DNA of 64,000 bases from Rosettibacter firmus (GCF_036860695.1 NZ_JAYKGJ010000001.1:1240001-1304000), one strand, 5' to 3'; shown: positions 47,414-58,010, counted from the stretch's first letter. Made by a program: numbers and translations. The notes: generated from the letters alone by a model not told the origin.

Positions 47414-48292
47414 TCAACTTAATAGATAAGATTCTAAAGCTTTAAAAACTTTTTCTTTTGGCATTTGTTCACCAGTCCAGATCTCGTATGACTTAGCTCC
47501 CTGTTCAACAAACATTTTCAGTCCAGTAATAATACTTGCACCTTGAGATTCAGCAATTTTTAGTAACTTAGTTTTTACTGGAGTATAAACTACATCAAAA
47601 ACTATTTGATCTTTAGTAAAAGATTCTGGAATTGTAGTTGCTGCATCATCAACATCTGGATACATTCCAATTGATGTTGTATTAACAATCAATTTAGAAT
47701 TTCTGAATACATCAACCAGATCGGGGGGCACTAAGGGATAAGATTTTATATTAGAGAAAAGCATTTTAGTTGAAAAATAATCTTTCAAAGATTCTGCTAA
47801 TTGTTCAGTACGATTAACAATATTAATTCTTTCTACTTTGAAGTTTCGAATTAAAGAATAAATAACACTTCTCGAAGCACCACCAGCTCCTATAACAGTT
47901 ACAGTTGCACCCTGCAAATCATCTTTATAAGGAAGTAATGATTCTATAACACCAAGAACATCTGTATTATAGCCTCTTAAAATTCCATCATCGTTTACAA
48001 TTGTATTTACAGCACCAATAATACTTGCTTCTTCAGAAATATCTTTTAGATGAGGTAATACTTTTTCTTTTAATGGAATTGTAACATTAAATCCTTTAAT
48101 ACCGAGAGCAATCATACCCCTTAATGAATCTTTAAGAGCTGATGGGGGCACATCAAAAGGCAAATAAATATAATTGAGTCCCGAGAGTTCAAATGCAATA
48201 TTATGCATCAAAGGAGAAAATGAATGCTTAATTGGATGACCTATAACACCTACAATTTTGGTATTATGATTAAATTTATTTTGAATTTGCAT
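47414..48292 (-). CDS. aroE: Shikimate dehydrogenase (NADP)
   Basis: About 292 aa from the ATG at 48292; a TTG at 48304 overlapping the upstream stop is the alternative start. It reduces 3-dehydroshikimate in aromatic amino-acid synthesis. The substrate motifs GHPIKHSFSPLMHN and GFNVTIPLKEKVLPHL (catalytic Lys), YNTDVLG, and the Rossmann motif VIGAGGASRSV with NRTEQL are present. GLKMFVEQGAKSYEIWTG near the end is standard. Directly downstream of the TPR-protein gene, in one operon. Confidence 0.94.
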   Translation of the reverse strand: MQIQNKFNHNTKIVGVIGHPIKHSFSPLMHNIAFELSGLNYIYLPFDVPPSALKDSLRGMIALGIKGFNVTIPLKEKVLPHLKDISEEASIIGAVNTIVNDDGILRGYNTDVLGVIESLLPYKDDLQGATVTVIGAGGASRSVIYSLIRNFKVERINIVNRTEQLAESLKDYFSTKMLFSNIKSYPLVPPDLVDVFRNSKLIVNTTSIGMYPDVDDAATTIPESFTKDQIVFDVVYTPVKTKLLKIAESQGASIITGLKMFVEQGAKSYEIWTGEQMPKEKVFKALESYLLS

Positions 48293-48300
48293 GGCATTCT

Positions 48301-49722
48301 TCAAGATTTGTTTTCTTCAAGTAATTTTATAAACAGCTTTGAAGATTTAACATCGGGATAATCTCTTGAAAATTCATTTTTAATTTCAGGATCAATTTCA
48401 AAAGCTTTTTTAAGAGATTCGATTGCCTGTTGTGTTTGATTTAGAAGAAAATAAATTTTAGCCTTGCTATAATAAATTCCTGCATAGGCTGGTTTTAATC
48501 TCAAGCACTCATCATATGCTGCTAAAGATTCAATCCATCTACCCATTTCAAAAAATGTTTCTGCAAGTTTATACCATGCATTAAAGTTATCTGGATTAAT
48601 TTCTATTGCCTTTTTATAACTTTCTACAGAATCCTGTAACTTACCAAGTGAATATTCAAGATCTGCTTTAGCATACCATGCATCTTCTGCATCAGAAGTT
48701 AATGAAATAGCTGTATTGAAATCTTTAAGTGCCAGTTGATATTTACCTATAGAATCATAACAATATCCACGTGAAAGATATGCTTCGTAATATTCTGGAT
48801 CGATTTTAATTGCTTCGTTATAACATTTAATAGCATTATGAAATGAACCCATCTCTTCGTAGGTTTGTCCCAGATTGTACAGAATTGTTTCATCATTGGG
48901 ATCTAAGTCATAAGCTCTTTTATAAGCATGCAAAGCATCGTTATATTTACCCAATTTGAAATATGCATAACCACAATTAAACCAGGAGCTGGAAAAATCT
49001 TCTTTTAAAGCAATTGAAAACTCAAAAGCATCTATAGCTTTTTCCCATTGTTCCAATCTTAAGAGTACTATTCCTTTATTGTACCATGCAGTATAACTAT
49101 CTGGTTCAAAATTAAGGTAAGTATCATAAGCATTAAGAGCTTCTGTTAGCTTATCAGAATTTTCGTAGCAATAGCCCAATTCGTACCAGGCTTCAATAAA
49201 CGAAGGATCAATATCCAGTGCTTTTTTGAAATAATTGATTGCTTCTTCAAACTTTTCTTTCCTTTCATACAAAAGTCCAAGACTATATAAAGTCTCTTCG
49301 TTATTAGGTTCTATAGAAAGAGCTTTATTAAGAGATTCTATGGCTTCTTCGAACATACCAAGATTATCTTCTGTAATTGATAAATTTACATACGATTCAA
49401 CATCGTTTGGATTAAGAGACAAAGCTTTTTGAAAACATTTATATGCTTCTTCAAATTCAAAAGAATTATTTAAGAAAATTCCTTTAAATTGCCACATATC
49501 TGCATTGTAAGGGGCAATTTCTAAAACTGCATTTGTCAAATATAGACCGTCTTCAATGTAATCGTACTCAAGACAAAGCTGAATTGTCTCTTCAATCAAA
49601 TCCAGATTGGATAATACCTGCCCATCTTCAACATAATTTCTGCATAATTCAATCTTAGATTCAATTTCTTCTTCGCTTATGTATGAATCACTATCATCAA
49701 AATAATCTTCAGAAAAATTCAT
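48301..49722 (-). CDS. Tetratricopeptide-repeat protein
   Basis: 473 aa made almost entirely of 34-residue TPR units (about twelve), for example AYKCFQKALSLNPNDVESYV and EAINYFKKALDIDPSFIEAW. No signal peptide or TM segment; the first 45 residues are very acidic (EDYFDDSDSYISEEEIESK). It is a cytoplasmic scaffold or adaptor with unknown partners. It is followed with no gap by aroE. Confidence 0.9.
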   Translation of the reverse strand: MNFSEDYFDDSDSYISEEEIESKIELCRNYVEDGQVLSNLDLIEETIQLCLEYDYIEDGLYLTNAVLEIAPYNADMWQFKGIFLNNSFEFEEAYKCFQKALSLNPNDVESYVNLSITEDNLGMFEEAIESLNKALSIEPNNEETLYSLGLLYERKEKFEEAINYFKKALDIDPSFIEAWYELGYCYENSDKLTEALNAYDTYLNFEPDSYTAWYNKGIVLLRLEQWEKAIDAFEFSIALKEDFSSSWFNCGYAYFKLGKYNDALHAYKRAYDLDPNDETILYNLGQTYEEMGSFHNAIKCYNEAIKIDPEYYEAYLSRGYCYDSIGKYQLALKDFNTAISLTSDAEDAWYAKADLEYSLGKLQDSVESYKKAIEINPDNFNAWYKLAETFFEMGRWIESLAAYDECLRLKPAYAGIYYSKAKIYFLLNQTQQAIESLKKAFEIDPEIKNEFSRDYPDVKSSKLFIKLLEENKS

Positions 49723-49880
49723 TTAGACTCCTTATAAATTCAATGGAAAATGTATTATTAAGCTATATTAAAATCAAGTTGATTTTGTAGAATAAAATTT
49801 AGTATAAAGAATTAAACTCAAAAAGTTAATTTTTAGAGAAAAATTATGCTATTTCAATTTTAATAACAAGCTGGCAGGTA

Positions 49881-51101
49881 TTAAATTATAGTTTCCAGTT
49901 TTTTTTGAGAGAACAGAAGCACTCCATCTGAAAACTCAAGAGTATAAGTTGTTACTTCTTTATTAAATTTTTCTCGATAAACATTTTTAATATAATCAAT
50001 AAATTTTTCAGAACATTCTTTTCTAACTATATGATACGAACTTCTTATTGATGTGCAACTAATCATTTTCGAACCTATAACACAATCATTTTCAGCAGAT
50101 TTTGAAATAATATAATTCAGGTTATCATTGCTCAATTCATAATCTTCTGCCATACTCCAATGAGATTCAAATATAAATTTACCAAACTCAGTAAGTGAAT
50201 TGTTTTTAATGCTATTAATTGCTTTTTCCACTCGCTCTCTTTCTTTAACATTATATAAAACTCTATTAAAAATTCTTCTTGGAATCATATGATAATGTTT
50301 TAATAAAAATTCAAGTCCTACATCACGTAGATTTTTAATCCCCCAGATATAAAGTCTTAAACCTTTTACTCCAACTTCACATTCTTCTATTCTTTCGTTA
50401 CATATATTTAATGGATTTAATATTTTCTCGTGAGTATCAACAATTACAATTTCAAAATTCTTTTTTACTGGAATAGTATTAAATTCTTTCTTCCGCAGGT
50501 CATGAAAAAAGAGTTTATTCTTTTTGGAAAACATTACAGTATAATAATGAGTTGGATTAGATATTTTCCCGATCAGATTCAATTCATTTTGATGTATTAG
50601 TTCAAAGAGCTTTTCAGCTTCAATTTTTAATCTAAATGATTTTTTTAATGCCATAATAAAACCAGTTTCCATTGAAGAATATTTTCCGATCCCGATACAA
50701 TCAGGTACTTCTGAATAATAGATACACTCAAAACCAGAATTGATTAAATTATTTTTCTTAAGAATTTTTATAAGACCAACATGATACTTGAAATCAATCT
50801 CTTTTACTTCAGGAATATCGCTTAATGTAAATTCAATTTTATTATTATTCTCTGCATTGACAATTTTTACGTAATTGTCTTTTCTTTTTCTTAATATTAA
50901 AATCGTGTATTTATTAAGGGCTACAGATAATAAAATACCATCGTTATAATGAGTGTGATCTCCTAAGAGCATTAGGCTTACAGGTGTAATTGCAAAGACA
51001 GTCCCATTTGAATTTTCAAATACTTTTTCAAATTCAGATTTTAATGATAATATTTTTTCAGAGTGCTTTTTTTCTACTAATACGTCATCAAATATTCTCA
51101 T
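49881..51101 (-). CDS. Galactokinase-like GHMP protein lacking catalytic residues
   Basis: 406 aa. The fold of galactokinase is recognisable throughout: TPVSLMLLGDHTHYNDG lines up with the substrate motif PGRVNLIGEHTDYNDG, GIGKYSSMETGF with the ATP loop GxGLSSSAA, and a late motif IGSKMISCTSIRSS with GARMTGAGFGGC. However, the catalytic Arg of motif 1 is Ser, the catalytic Asp of GIMDQ lies at a His (NPTHYY), and the glycine-rich loop is degraded. A pseudokinase or sugar-sensing protein is more likely than an active galactokinase. It lies next to a debranching-type GH13 gene. Confidence 0.7.
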   Translation of the reverse strand: MRIFDDVLVEKKHSEKILSLKSEFEKVFENSNGTVFAITPVSLMLLGDHTHYNDGILLSVALNKYTILILRKRKDNYVKIVNAENNNKIEFTLSDIPEVKEIDFKYHVGLIKILKKNNLINSGFECIYYSEVPDCIGIGKYSSMETGFIMALKKSFRLKIEAEKLFELIHQNELNLIGKISNPTHYYTVMFSKKNKLFFHDLRKKEFNTIPVKKNFEIVIVDTHEKILNPLNICNERIEECEVGVKGLRLYIWGIKNLRDVGLEFLLKHYHMIPRRIFNRVLYNVKERERVEKAINSIKNNSLTEFGKFIFESHWSMAEDYELSNDNLNYIISKSAENDCVIGSKMISCTSIRSSYHIVRKECSEKFIDYIKNVYREKFNKEVTTYTLEFSDGVLLFSQKKLETII

Positions 51102-51308
51102 TGTTCTACCTTGAATTATTTATTACAGAGCATAGAATATTTTTGTCTTATTAATATTTGCAAAACAAGATTTTTTTAAATGGCAATTATAAGAAAATCT
51201 TGATTTATTGGGAATTTTTTTAAAAAAAATAAAAGCTAAATTAATAAACACAAATGAATTGAAAAAATAAATGAGTAGCCAAAAGGAGAATAATATCAGG
51301 CTCTTAAA

Positions 51309-53354
51309 TTAATGAGCCTGTTTTAATACTGCTCCTGTAACAGGTTTTAGTTCAATTTTTTTTGAGACTTTATATAAGGGCTTTATACCTGCAAAGTTTC
51401 CGTCTACCAGCACATCCCAGTTACCATCAGGAAGTGGGAATTCAAGATTTTTATTTTGTTCTGGATTAAAAAGAACTATGGAATACTCATTTCTATCTTT
51501 TATTAAATAAGAAAAAGCAAATTCGCTTTCATAATGGTCATAAAATGAAATTTCAACATCTTCTGTTTTTCTAAATGCACTGCAGGTTTTTCTCAATTGA
51601 ATTAATCCTTTATAATAATCAAACAATTCTTCATTAAGTTCTTTATGAAAGTAATTTATATAATTAGTTGAATTATCTTTATTGTAGGAATTAAAATCGA
51701 TTTCATTTTTGTGTTTATCGTGTGCTCGACTTCTAAAAGATATAATTTTACTGCGTGCAAATTCCTGTCCTTCATGAATCATAACAATTCCCTGAGAAGT
51801 AAAAAGAAAAAGGGCTGCCAGTTTACTCAGCTTCAATTGTTCTGGAGAAAGTTTTATGAATTTATTGATGTTTTTAATTTTTCCTCCGAATGCCAATTTA
51901 TTTGTTGCAATTCTTATAAAATCACCGAGTGTATAACCGTCATGAGATTCAAGATAATTAACAGAGTGTTCCTGTTTATAAAAAATTCCAGATCCTTCAT
52001 TTTTCAATGTTCCTTTGACATAACTTTTTATTTTTTCTCTGGAATTGTTCTCATACCATTTACCAAAAATCCATCCTAACCCTGTAAAAGGATTTTCACC
52101 TTTAATACCATTTCTTATTTGATCATTCCACGCTGCAAAATTTTTTTCAGAAAATTCTTTTAGATTATATTTATTTCCACCCCATGCTTCTGCAATTAAA
52201 ATTACATCTGGATTTAATTTTCTGGTTTCTTTACTTATTGTTTCTATAGTTTCCCAATCAATTAAAGAACCTAAATCGAACCGAAAACCATCGATATGAT
52301 ATTCTTTCATCCAGTATAGAAGACTATCAATAATTAATCTTCTTACCATTGGTCTTTCGGTTTTCAAATCGTTACCACATCCACTTTGAGAAATAAATCC
52401 ACCATTTTCATCCAGACGGAAGTAATAATCCTTATCAATTTGCTTTAGATTCCCGAGTTCGTATTGAGAAAGATGATTGAAAACAACATCCATAATTACA
52501 GCTATTCCTTCTTTATGAAAAGCTTTGACAACATTTTTAAATTCATTTATTTGCTTTCCATCTTTTCCTATCCATTTATTCCATCTAAAATTAGTTTCAG
52601 TATAATATGATGCAGGTGCAAAGAACGATGCCGTCATATAGCCCCAATGATTTCTTTCATAAGGATTCCATGCATTATAAAAACCTCTTTTTAAAACACG
52701 ATACGGAGCTTCGCAATAACCAAATTCGTGAACTGGCATAAATTCAACTGCATTTACGCCAAGTGATTTGATATACTCAATTCCTCCTTTAATTCCTTTT
52801 TCTATTAAACCTGCATAAGTTCCTCTCTTCTTTGCTCCAGAAGATTTATGAGCTGTCATGTCACGTATATGCATTTCATAAATAATTAAATCACGCCAAT
52901 CAATTTTCTGCCATGAAGTTTCTTCCCAATCATAATATTCATCTTTCAAAACAATTGATAATCTCGGATTAAAATAAGAAGTGAAAGTTGTTATAGCTTT
53001 AGAATAAGGATCAATACAAATTGGTTTATATGAATTAGCTAAATCTTCTTCAGGATGATAAACTTTATAACCATAATATTTTTTATTAAGATCTGAGTTT
53101 ATTTCAATTTCCCAGACGCCATCATTATCTTTAGTCATAAAATATTCTTTGGGAATTTGATCTTCTGGATTATTGAAAAGGCACAATCTTACTTGACTTG
53201 CAGAAGGAACAAAAATTCTAAAGATAGTGTTACCATTTTCTACAAACGAACCAAGTTTCTTATCCGAAAAGAGTTTATCTAAATCAAGATCTCTTTTTAC
53301 GAGAGAAGAAATTGATGCTTCAGCTATATTTTCTTTTCTTTCTATTACAAACAA
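51309..53354 (-). CDS. GH13 glycogen-debranching / pullulanase-type enzyme
   Basis: 681 aa, cytoplasmic. An N-terminal CBM48-like domain (about 35-130: FRIFVPSASQVRLCLFN) precedes a GH13 barrel with the four signature regions DVVFNH, DGFRFDLG (nucleophile Asp), LIAEAWGG (acid Glu) and ESHDGYT (Asp). VNAVEFMPVHEFG is typical of the pullulanase/isoamylase branch. It would cut alpha-1,6 branches of glycogen or starch. The start is uncertain: the frame opens with TTG at 53354 with no good ribosome site, and no ATG lies near. It forms a minus-strand pair with the galactokinase-like gene. Confidence 0.85.
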   Translation of the reverse strand: MFVIERKENIAEASISSLVKRDLDLDKLFSDKKLGSFVENGNTIFRIFVPSASQVRLCLFNNPEDQIPKEYFMTKDNDGVWEIEINSDLNKKYYGYKVYHPEEDLANSYKPICIDPYSKAITTFTSYFNPRLSIVLKDEYYDWEETSWQKIDWRDLIIYEMHIRDMTAHKSSGAKKRGTYAGLIEKGIKGGIEYIKSLGVNAVEFMPVHEFGYCEAPYRVLKRGFYNAWNPYERNHWGYMTASFFAPASYYTETNFRWNKWIGKDGKQINEFKNVVKAFHKEGIAVIMDVVFNHLSQYELGNLKQIDKDYYFRLDENGGFISQSGCGNDLKTERPMVRRLIIDSLLYWMKEYHIDGFRFDLGSLIDWETIETISKETRKLNPDVILIAEAWGGNKYNLKEFSEKNFAAWNDQIRNGIKGENPFTGLGWIFGKWYENNSREKIKSYVKGTLKNEGSGIFYKQEHSVNYLESHDGYTLGDFIRIATNKLAFGGKIKNINKFIKLSPEQLKLSKLAALFLFTSQGIVMIHEGQEFARSKIISFRSRAHDKHKNEIDFNSYNKDNSTNYINYFHKELNEELFDYYKGLIQLRKTCSAFRKTEDVEISFYDHYESEFAFSYLIKDRNEYSIVLFNPEQNKNLEFPLPDGNWDVLVDGNFAGIKPLYKVSKKIELKPVTGAVLKQAH

Positions 53355-53695
53355 AATAATTGGTACATTAGTTATTGAAAAATCCTACTGATATTATCGC
53401 CATCTGACAATAAATCTTTTGGCTGGTGTAAAAATTTTTCTCTTTTTTCAATAAGTAATCAATAATTCTGTTTCGATAAATTAATCTAAGCTTAATTTTA
53501 GATTCTATATTTTTCTAATTAAGCCAAATATTATCAATAAAACAATTATCAATTTCATAATTTTTATTATTATAATAAAACCTTACAGTCCAGGAATTAT
53601 AAAAAGTAACAGATTTTCGTTAAAAATCATTTTTTTATTATGGCATTATTTCTGAGATATAAGAATGTTATGTTAACAATCCAAGGTTGTAATTT
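53355..53695. other. Divergent intergenic region between GH13 and symporter genes
   Basis: 341 bp, very AT-rich, with no ORF I would support. It must hold the promoters of both flanking genes. One small inverted repeat AATCTAA (53483-53489) / TTAGATT (53498-53504) could be an operator. A TGGCAT element at 53641 resembles half of a sigma54 promoter but lacks the -12 GC. Confidence 0.3.
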
Positions 53696-55537
53696 ATGCC
53701 AATACACACAATTGATTTAGCAATTATTATAATTTACTTTGTTATAATATTAATAATAGGAATATTAGTCTCTAAAAGGGCTATTAAAGACATAGGTTCA
53801 TATTTTCTTGGTAGTAATACTCTTCCATGGTGGATACTTGGAATATCAAATGCATCGGGAATGTTTGATATAACTGGAACGATGTGGCTTGTATATTTAT
53901 TATTTGTTTATGGACTAAAGAGTGTATGGATTCCATGGTTATGGCCAATATTTAATCAAATTTTTCTAATGGCTTATTTATCAATCTGGTTAAGGCGTTC
54001 AAATGTAATGACTGGAGCTCAATGGATTGAGACCAGATTCGGTAATGGAAAAGGAGCTCATCTTGCTCATTACATTGTAGTATGTTTTGCATTGGTAAGT
54101 CTTGTAGGTTTTATAGCATACGATTTTAAGGGGATTGGAAAGTTCGCAAAAATTTTCCTCCCATGGGATTTATCGCCAGATACATATGCAGTAATATTAA
54201 TGAGCATAACAGCAATTTATGCAGTAAAAGGGGGCATGGTCAGTGTAGTTGCAACAGAAGTTCTTCAATTTCTGGTAATGACAGTTGCATCGATTACTGT
54301 TGGTATTGTTGCAATGAATATGGTATCGCCAGAAGCATTAAATGCTGTTATTCCACATGGCTGGAAAAATATTTTCTTCGGATGGCATTTAAATCTTGAT
54401 TGGTCTGGAATAATGGATTCTGTCAATCAAAAAATTGCACAGGATGGTTACGAACTTTTTACAATTTTTATGATGATGGTATTATTTAAAGGCATACTGG
54501 TTAGTGCCGCAGGTCCAGCTCCAAATTACGATATGCAAAGAATACTTGCTACTAAAAATCCCAAAGAAGCTGCTAAAATGAGCTGGTTTGTATCTGTTGT
54601 TCTCTTTTTCCCAAGATATATGATGATTTCAGGATTAACTATTCTTGCTTTAGTATTTCTTATGCCAGATCTAAAAGCTATGGGTACAAATATCGACTTT
54701 GAAATGGTATTACCATTAGCATTAAGAAAATTAATTCCTGTAGGACTTATTGGTGTATTACTGGCTGGACTCCTTGCAGCTTTTATGTCAACTTATGCTG
54801 CAACAATTAATGCTGCACCAGCATATGTTGTTAATGATATTTATAAAAAATTTATAAACCCAAATGCTCCAGCAAAGAAATATGTAAGATTAAGTATAAT
54901 TGTTTCTGCTTTCTTTGTTCTTCTGGGATTCATTTTTGGAATACTCGCACAATCTGTTAATCAGGTAACATTATGGATTGTTAATGGTTTATGGGGTGGT
55001 TATACTGCAGCAAATGTACTTAAGTGGTACTGGTGGAGATTAAATGGTTATGGATATTTCTGGGGTATGGTAATTGGAATTGCATGTGCTTTATTGATGC
55101 CTGTATTATTCCCAAGTTTACCTGCACTAAATGCTTTCCCGTACGTTCTTGCAGTCTCAATTCTCGGTTGTGTATTAGGAAGTTATTTAACAGAACCCGA
55201 ACCAGACGAAGTATTAATGAAATTTTATGTGAGAGTTCGTCCCTGGGGTTTATGGAATCCAATTAAAAAGAAAGTTGAACAGCGATTCCCTGAATTTAAA
55301 TGTGATGCCAATCCGAAAAGAGATCTTTTTAATGTAGTTATTGGAATAATATGGCAAACAACACTCCTTGCTGCACCAATGTATCTTGTAATCAAAGAAT
55401 ATACTTGCTTGGTTATAACACTTTCCATCACTTTGATTACATCAATAATTCTAAAATTTACATGGTGGAATAAATTAGAAGAAATTGCAGGTGAAAAAAC
55501 AGAGAAATTCTATCAAGAGCTTGCAGATAAAATTTAA
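53696..55537 (+). CDS. Sodium/solute symporter (SSS family)
   Basis: 613 aa with about 13-15 TM helices. Family features are VSKRAIKDIGSYFLGSNTLPWWILGISNASGMFD at the N-terminus, GAQWIETRFGNG, and the later GLLAAFMSTYAATINAAPAYVVNDIY. The long C-terminal hydrophilic part (about 500-560) is like that of sugar/inositol-type SSS members. The GH130 phosphorylase starts 43 bp later, so import of a mannose-containing disaccharide or oligosaccharide is inferred. Confidence 0.88.
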   Translation: MPIHTIDLAIIIIYFVIILIIGILVSKRAIKDIGSYFLGSNTLPWWILGISNASGMFDITGTMWLVYLLFVYGLKSVWIPWLWPIFNQIFLMAYLSIWLRRSNVMTGAQWIETRFGNGKGAHLAHYIVVCFALVSLVGFIAYDFKGIGKFAKIFLPWDLSPDTYAVILMSITAIYAVKGGMVSVVATEVLQFLVMTVASITVGIVAMNMVSPEALNAVIPHGWKNIFFGWHLNLDWSGIMDSVNQKIAQDGYELFTIFMMMVLFKGILVSAAGPAPNYDMQRILATKNPKEAAKMSWFVSVVLFFPRYMMISGLTILALVFLMPDLKAMGTNIDFEMVLPLALRKLIPVGLIGVLLAGLLAAFMSTYAATINAAPAYVVNDIYKKFINPNAPAKKYVRLSIIVSAFFVLLGFIFGILAQSVNQVTLWIVNGLWGGYTAANVLKWYWWRLNGYGYFWGMVIGIACALLMPVLFPSLPALNAFPYVLAVSILGCVLGSYLTEPEPDEVLMKFYVRVRPWGLWNPIKKKVEQRFPEFKCDANPKRDLFNVVIGIIWQTTLLAAPMYLVIKEYTCLVITLSITLITSIILKFTWWNKLEEIAGEKTEKFYQELADKI

Positions 55538-55580
55538 TTTATATGATAATATGATAAAACATTAAAGGGAGTTTTTATAA

Positions 55581-56780
55581 ATGACTAAAAAACAATTTAA
55601 TGAACGTTTGAAAGCTTTACTTGAAGAACACAATAAATTAATAAAACGTAAAAATGTAAAACTACCAAAAAGCAATGGGATCTTTTATCGTTACAAATAT
55701 CCTGTGTTAACTGCAGAACACACACCAATTTTCTGGCGTTACGATTTAAATTATGAAACCAATCCTTATCTAATGGAAAGAATGGGAATAAATGCAACAT
55801 TTAACTCGGGTGCAATGGAATTTAATGGCAAAATTGTTTTAGCTGTACGAGTTGAAGGTGTTGATAGAAAATCTTTTTTTGCAATTGCAGAATCGCCAAA
55901 TGGAATTGATAATTTTAAATTCTGGGATTATCCTATAATTATTCCAGAAACAGATAATCCAGATACAAATGTTTATGATATGAGACTGGTTAAACATGAA
56001 GACGGCTGGATTTATGGAATCTTCTGCACAGAAAGAAAAGATCCAGCTGCTCCTTCTACGGATACATCTTCAGCAATTGCTCAGGCAGGTATTGTAAGAA
56101 CAAAAGATTTAATTAACTGGGAAAGATTACCAGATCTAAAAACTAAATCTCCACAACAAAGAAATGTTGTTCTTCACCCTGAATTTGTCAACGGCAAATA
56201 TGCTTTTTATACACGTCCCCAGGATGGATTTATTGAAACAGGAAGTGGCGGTGGAATTGGATGGGGATTAGTTGATTCGATTGAAAATCCAGTTATCGAA
56301 GATGAAATTATTATTGATGAAAAAATTTATCATACAATTAAAGAAGTAAAAAATGGTCTGGGACCAGCACCAATTAAAACCGAAAAAGGATGGTTACAAT
56401 TAGCTCACGGAGTAAGAAATACAGCAGCTGGTTTACGTTATGTTCTTTATATGTTTTTGACAGATCTTAATGAACCTTACAAAGTAATTGCAAAACCGGG
56501 TGGATATTTCCTTGCCCCGGAAGGTGAAGAAAGAATTGGAGATGTTTCTAATGTTGTATTCAGCAATGGCTGGGTTGCAAGAAAAAATGGTGAGGTTCTG
56601 ATTTATTATGGCTCATCCGATACAAGAATGCACGTTGCTGTTTCTACTATTGATAAATTATTAGATTATGTTCTTAATACTCCCGAAGATGGATTAAGAA
56701 GTGCAGTTTGTGTTCAGCAAAGAGTTGAATTAATCAAAAAAAATTTAGAAGTCATGAAAAAATTGAAAATAAAAAAATAA
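55581..56780 (+). CDS. GH130 4-O-beta-D-mannosyl-D-glucose phosphorylase
   Basis: 399 aa, cytoplasmic. GH130 subfamily 1 motifs are strong: [43 protein letters not shown] with catalytic Asp133, [24 protein letters not shown] and APGG-like [19 protein letters not shown]. The sequence follows the Bacteroides mannosylglucose phosphorylase closely over its full length. It splits Man-beta-1,4-Glc with phosphate to mannose 1-phosphate and glucose, a step of beta-mannan use. GGGAG precedes the ATG. It forms an operon with the symporter and ends in a strong terminator. Confidence 0.9.
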   Translation: MTKKQFNERLKALLEEHNKLIKRKNVKLPKSNGIFYRYKYPVLTAEHTPIFWRYDLNYETNPYLMERMGINATFNSGAMEFNGKIVLAVRVEGVDRKSFFAIAESPNGIDNFKFWDYPIIIPETDNPDTNVYDMRLVKHEDGWIYGIFCTERKDPAAPSTDTSSAIAQAGIVRTKDLINWERLPDLKTKSPQQRNVVLHPEFVNGKYAFYTRPQDGFIETGSGGGIGWGLVDSIENPVIEDEIIIDEKIYHTIKEVKNGLGPAPIKTEKGWLQLAHGVRNTAAGLRYVLYMFLTDLNEPYKVIAKPGGYFLAPEGEERIGDVSNVVFSNGWVARKNGEVLIYYGSSDTRMHVAVSTIDKLLDYVLNTPEDGLRSAVCVQQRVELIKKNLEVMKKLKIKK

Positions 56781-56805
56781 GATCCTCTTCATGGTGTACC
56801 TCCTT

Positions 56806-56850
56806 ATAACCATGCTGTATTAAGTTTCAACTGTGCAGCATGGTTTTTTT
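56806..56850 (+). terminator. Intrinsic terminator after the symporter-GH130 operon
   Basis: AACCATGCTG (56808-56817) pairs with CAGCATGGTT (56836-56845) and is followed by a run of seven Ts. It lies 28 bp after the GH130 stop. Confidence 0.85.
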
Positions 56851-56904
56851 ATTCATTCAATATAAATCAATAAAGAACTCAAATTAATAATGTGTTTACA
56901 AAAA

Positions 56905-57930
56905 TTATTTTTTCTCCCTCATAAATTCAGGTTCTTCAAGTCTAAGTATTAATGAAATTCGATGTGTGTCTGGCAATCTTTCTATTTCCGATTCTGAAAC
57001 TCGTGCAAATGAATAGTCAATTGTAAGTTTGGGAAGTTTTATACCTGCCCCCAATGTTATCTGTTTTAAATCACTATATCCAGCTCTTATTGAAAGAATA
57101 TTTTTATAATTATATTCTATTCCTGTATGTAAATCAAAACTAACTGGACCGATATTAAAATTAGAAGCATATTTTCTGTTTTCAAATCTAATATCAAAAT
57201 CCAATGCGGGTAAAAAATTTCCCCCTAAAATATTTAAGGAATAGGCTGTTCCTAATTTTAAAGTTGGGGTAATAAGTTCGTTTCTTCCAGTGTTCCAGCT
57301 TATTAATGTTGTAGTTACATCCTGAAAGTTTAGACCTAAAAATAGATTATCAACTGGTGTATACAATGCTCCAATATCAAAACCAATTCCTGTTGCACTA
57401 AATTCAGCTATTTCTCTTCTAATAATTTTTACATTTGCACCCCAGAAAAAATTTTCGTTATATCGTTTAGCAAAGGATAATATAAAAGCCCAATCAGAAT
57501 TATTAAATTCAGTAATTTTTGAATAATCTGGCATATCATCGTGAATATCAAGAATTCCATCTCCATTGGCATCATAAATTGCATTACGCGTATCGGGTAT
57601 ACCATCAATACTTAATCTTATAATACTCAAACCAAAACTCATATCATTTTCGTATGGAATTGCAATTGCGCCGTAGTTATAATTTACAAGATTTCCAAAA
57701 TGTTCTTCGTGCATTAAACTAATTTGAGGATAATCTAAGTAAGCCAATCCTGCAGGATTCCAGTATCCACTGGTTATATCATTAACAATAGCAACCTGCG
57801 AACCTCCCATTGCAAGAGCTCTACCACCAACACCAATGGATAAAAATTCTCCAGCATACTTACCTATTACCGTCTGGGAATAAATTAATGCAGGGAGGAG
57901 AAAGAACAATATAAAAATAATTTTTCTCAT
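56905..57930 (-). CDS. PorV/PorQ-family outer-membrane protein
   Basis: 341 aa with a signal peptide (about 1-18, ending IYSQ). The family motif GEFLSIGVGGRALAMGGSQV with SGYWNPAGLAYL is the same as in the protein at 951-1955, and the barrel-like remainder is similar. A short acidic loop (YDANGDGILDIHDDMPD) resembles a calcium-binding DxDGD loop. It is a single-gene unit, convergent with the GH130 operon. The substrate or partner is unknown. Confidence 0.82.
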   Translation of the reverse strand: MRKIIFILFFLLPALIYSQTVIGKYAGEFLSIGVGGRALAMGGSQVAIVNDITSGYWNPAGLAYLDYPQISLMHEEHFGNLVNYNYGAIAIPYENDMSFGLSIIRLSIDGIPDTRNAIYDANGDGILDIHDDMPDYSKITEFNNSDWAFILSFAKRYNENFFWGANVKIIRREIAEFSATGIGFDIGALYTPVDNLFLGLNFQDVTTTLISWNTGRNELITPTLKLGTAYSLNILGGNFLPALDFDIRFENRKYASNFNIGPVSFDLHTGIEYNYKNILSIRAGYSDLKQITLGAGIKLPKLTIDYSFARVSESEIERLPDTHRISLILRLEEPEFMREKK

Positions 57931-58010
57931 AACTTAGTCCCCTTTTAGACAATGTAGAAATAATTCTGTTCTTTCTCCTTTTTATTTGCTTTGAAAATAA
58001 ATCACATTAA

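Noticed and set aside
49881-51101. Calling this gene galK
   Set aside because: Key catalytic residues are replaced, so the symbol would imply an activity the sequence does not support.
53641-53656. TGGCATTATTTCTGAG upstream of the symporter as a second sigma54 promoter
   Set aside because: The -24 half is good but the invariant -12 GC is missing, so it is not supported.
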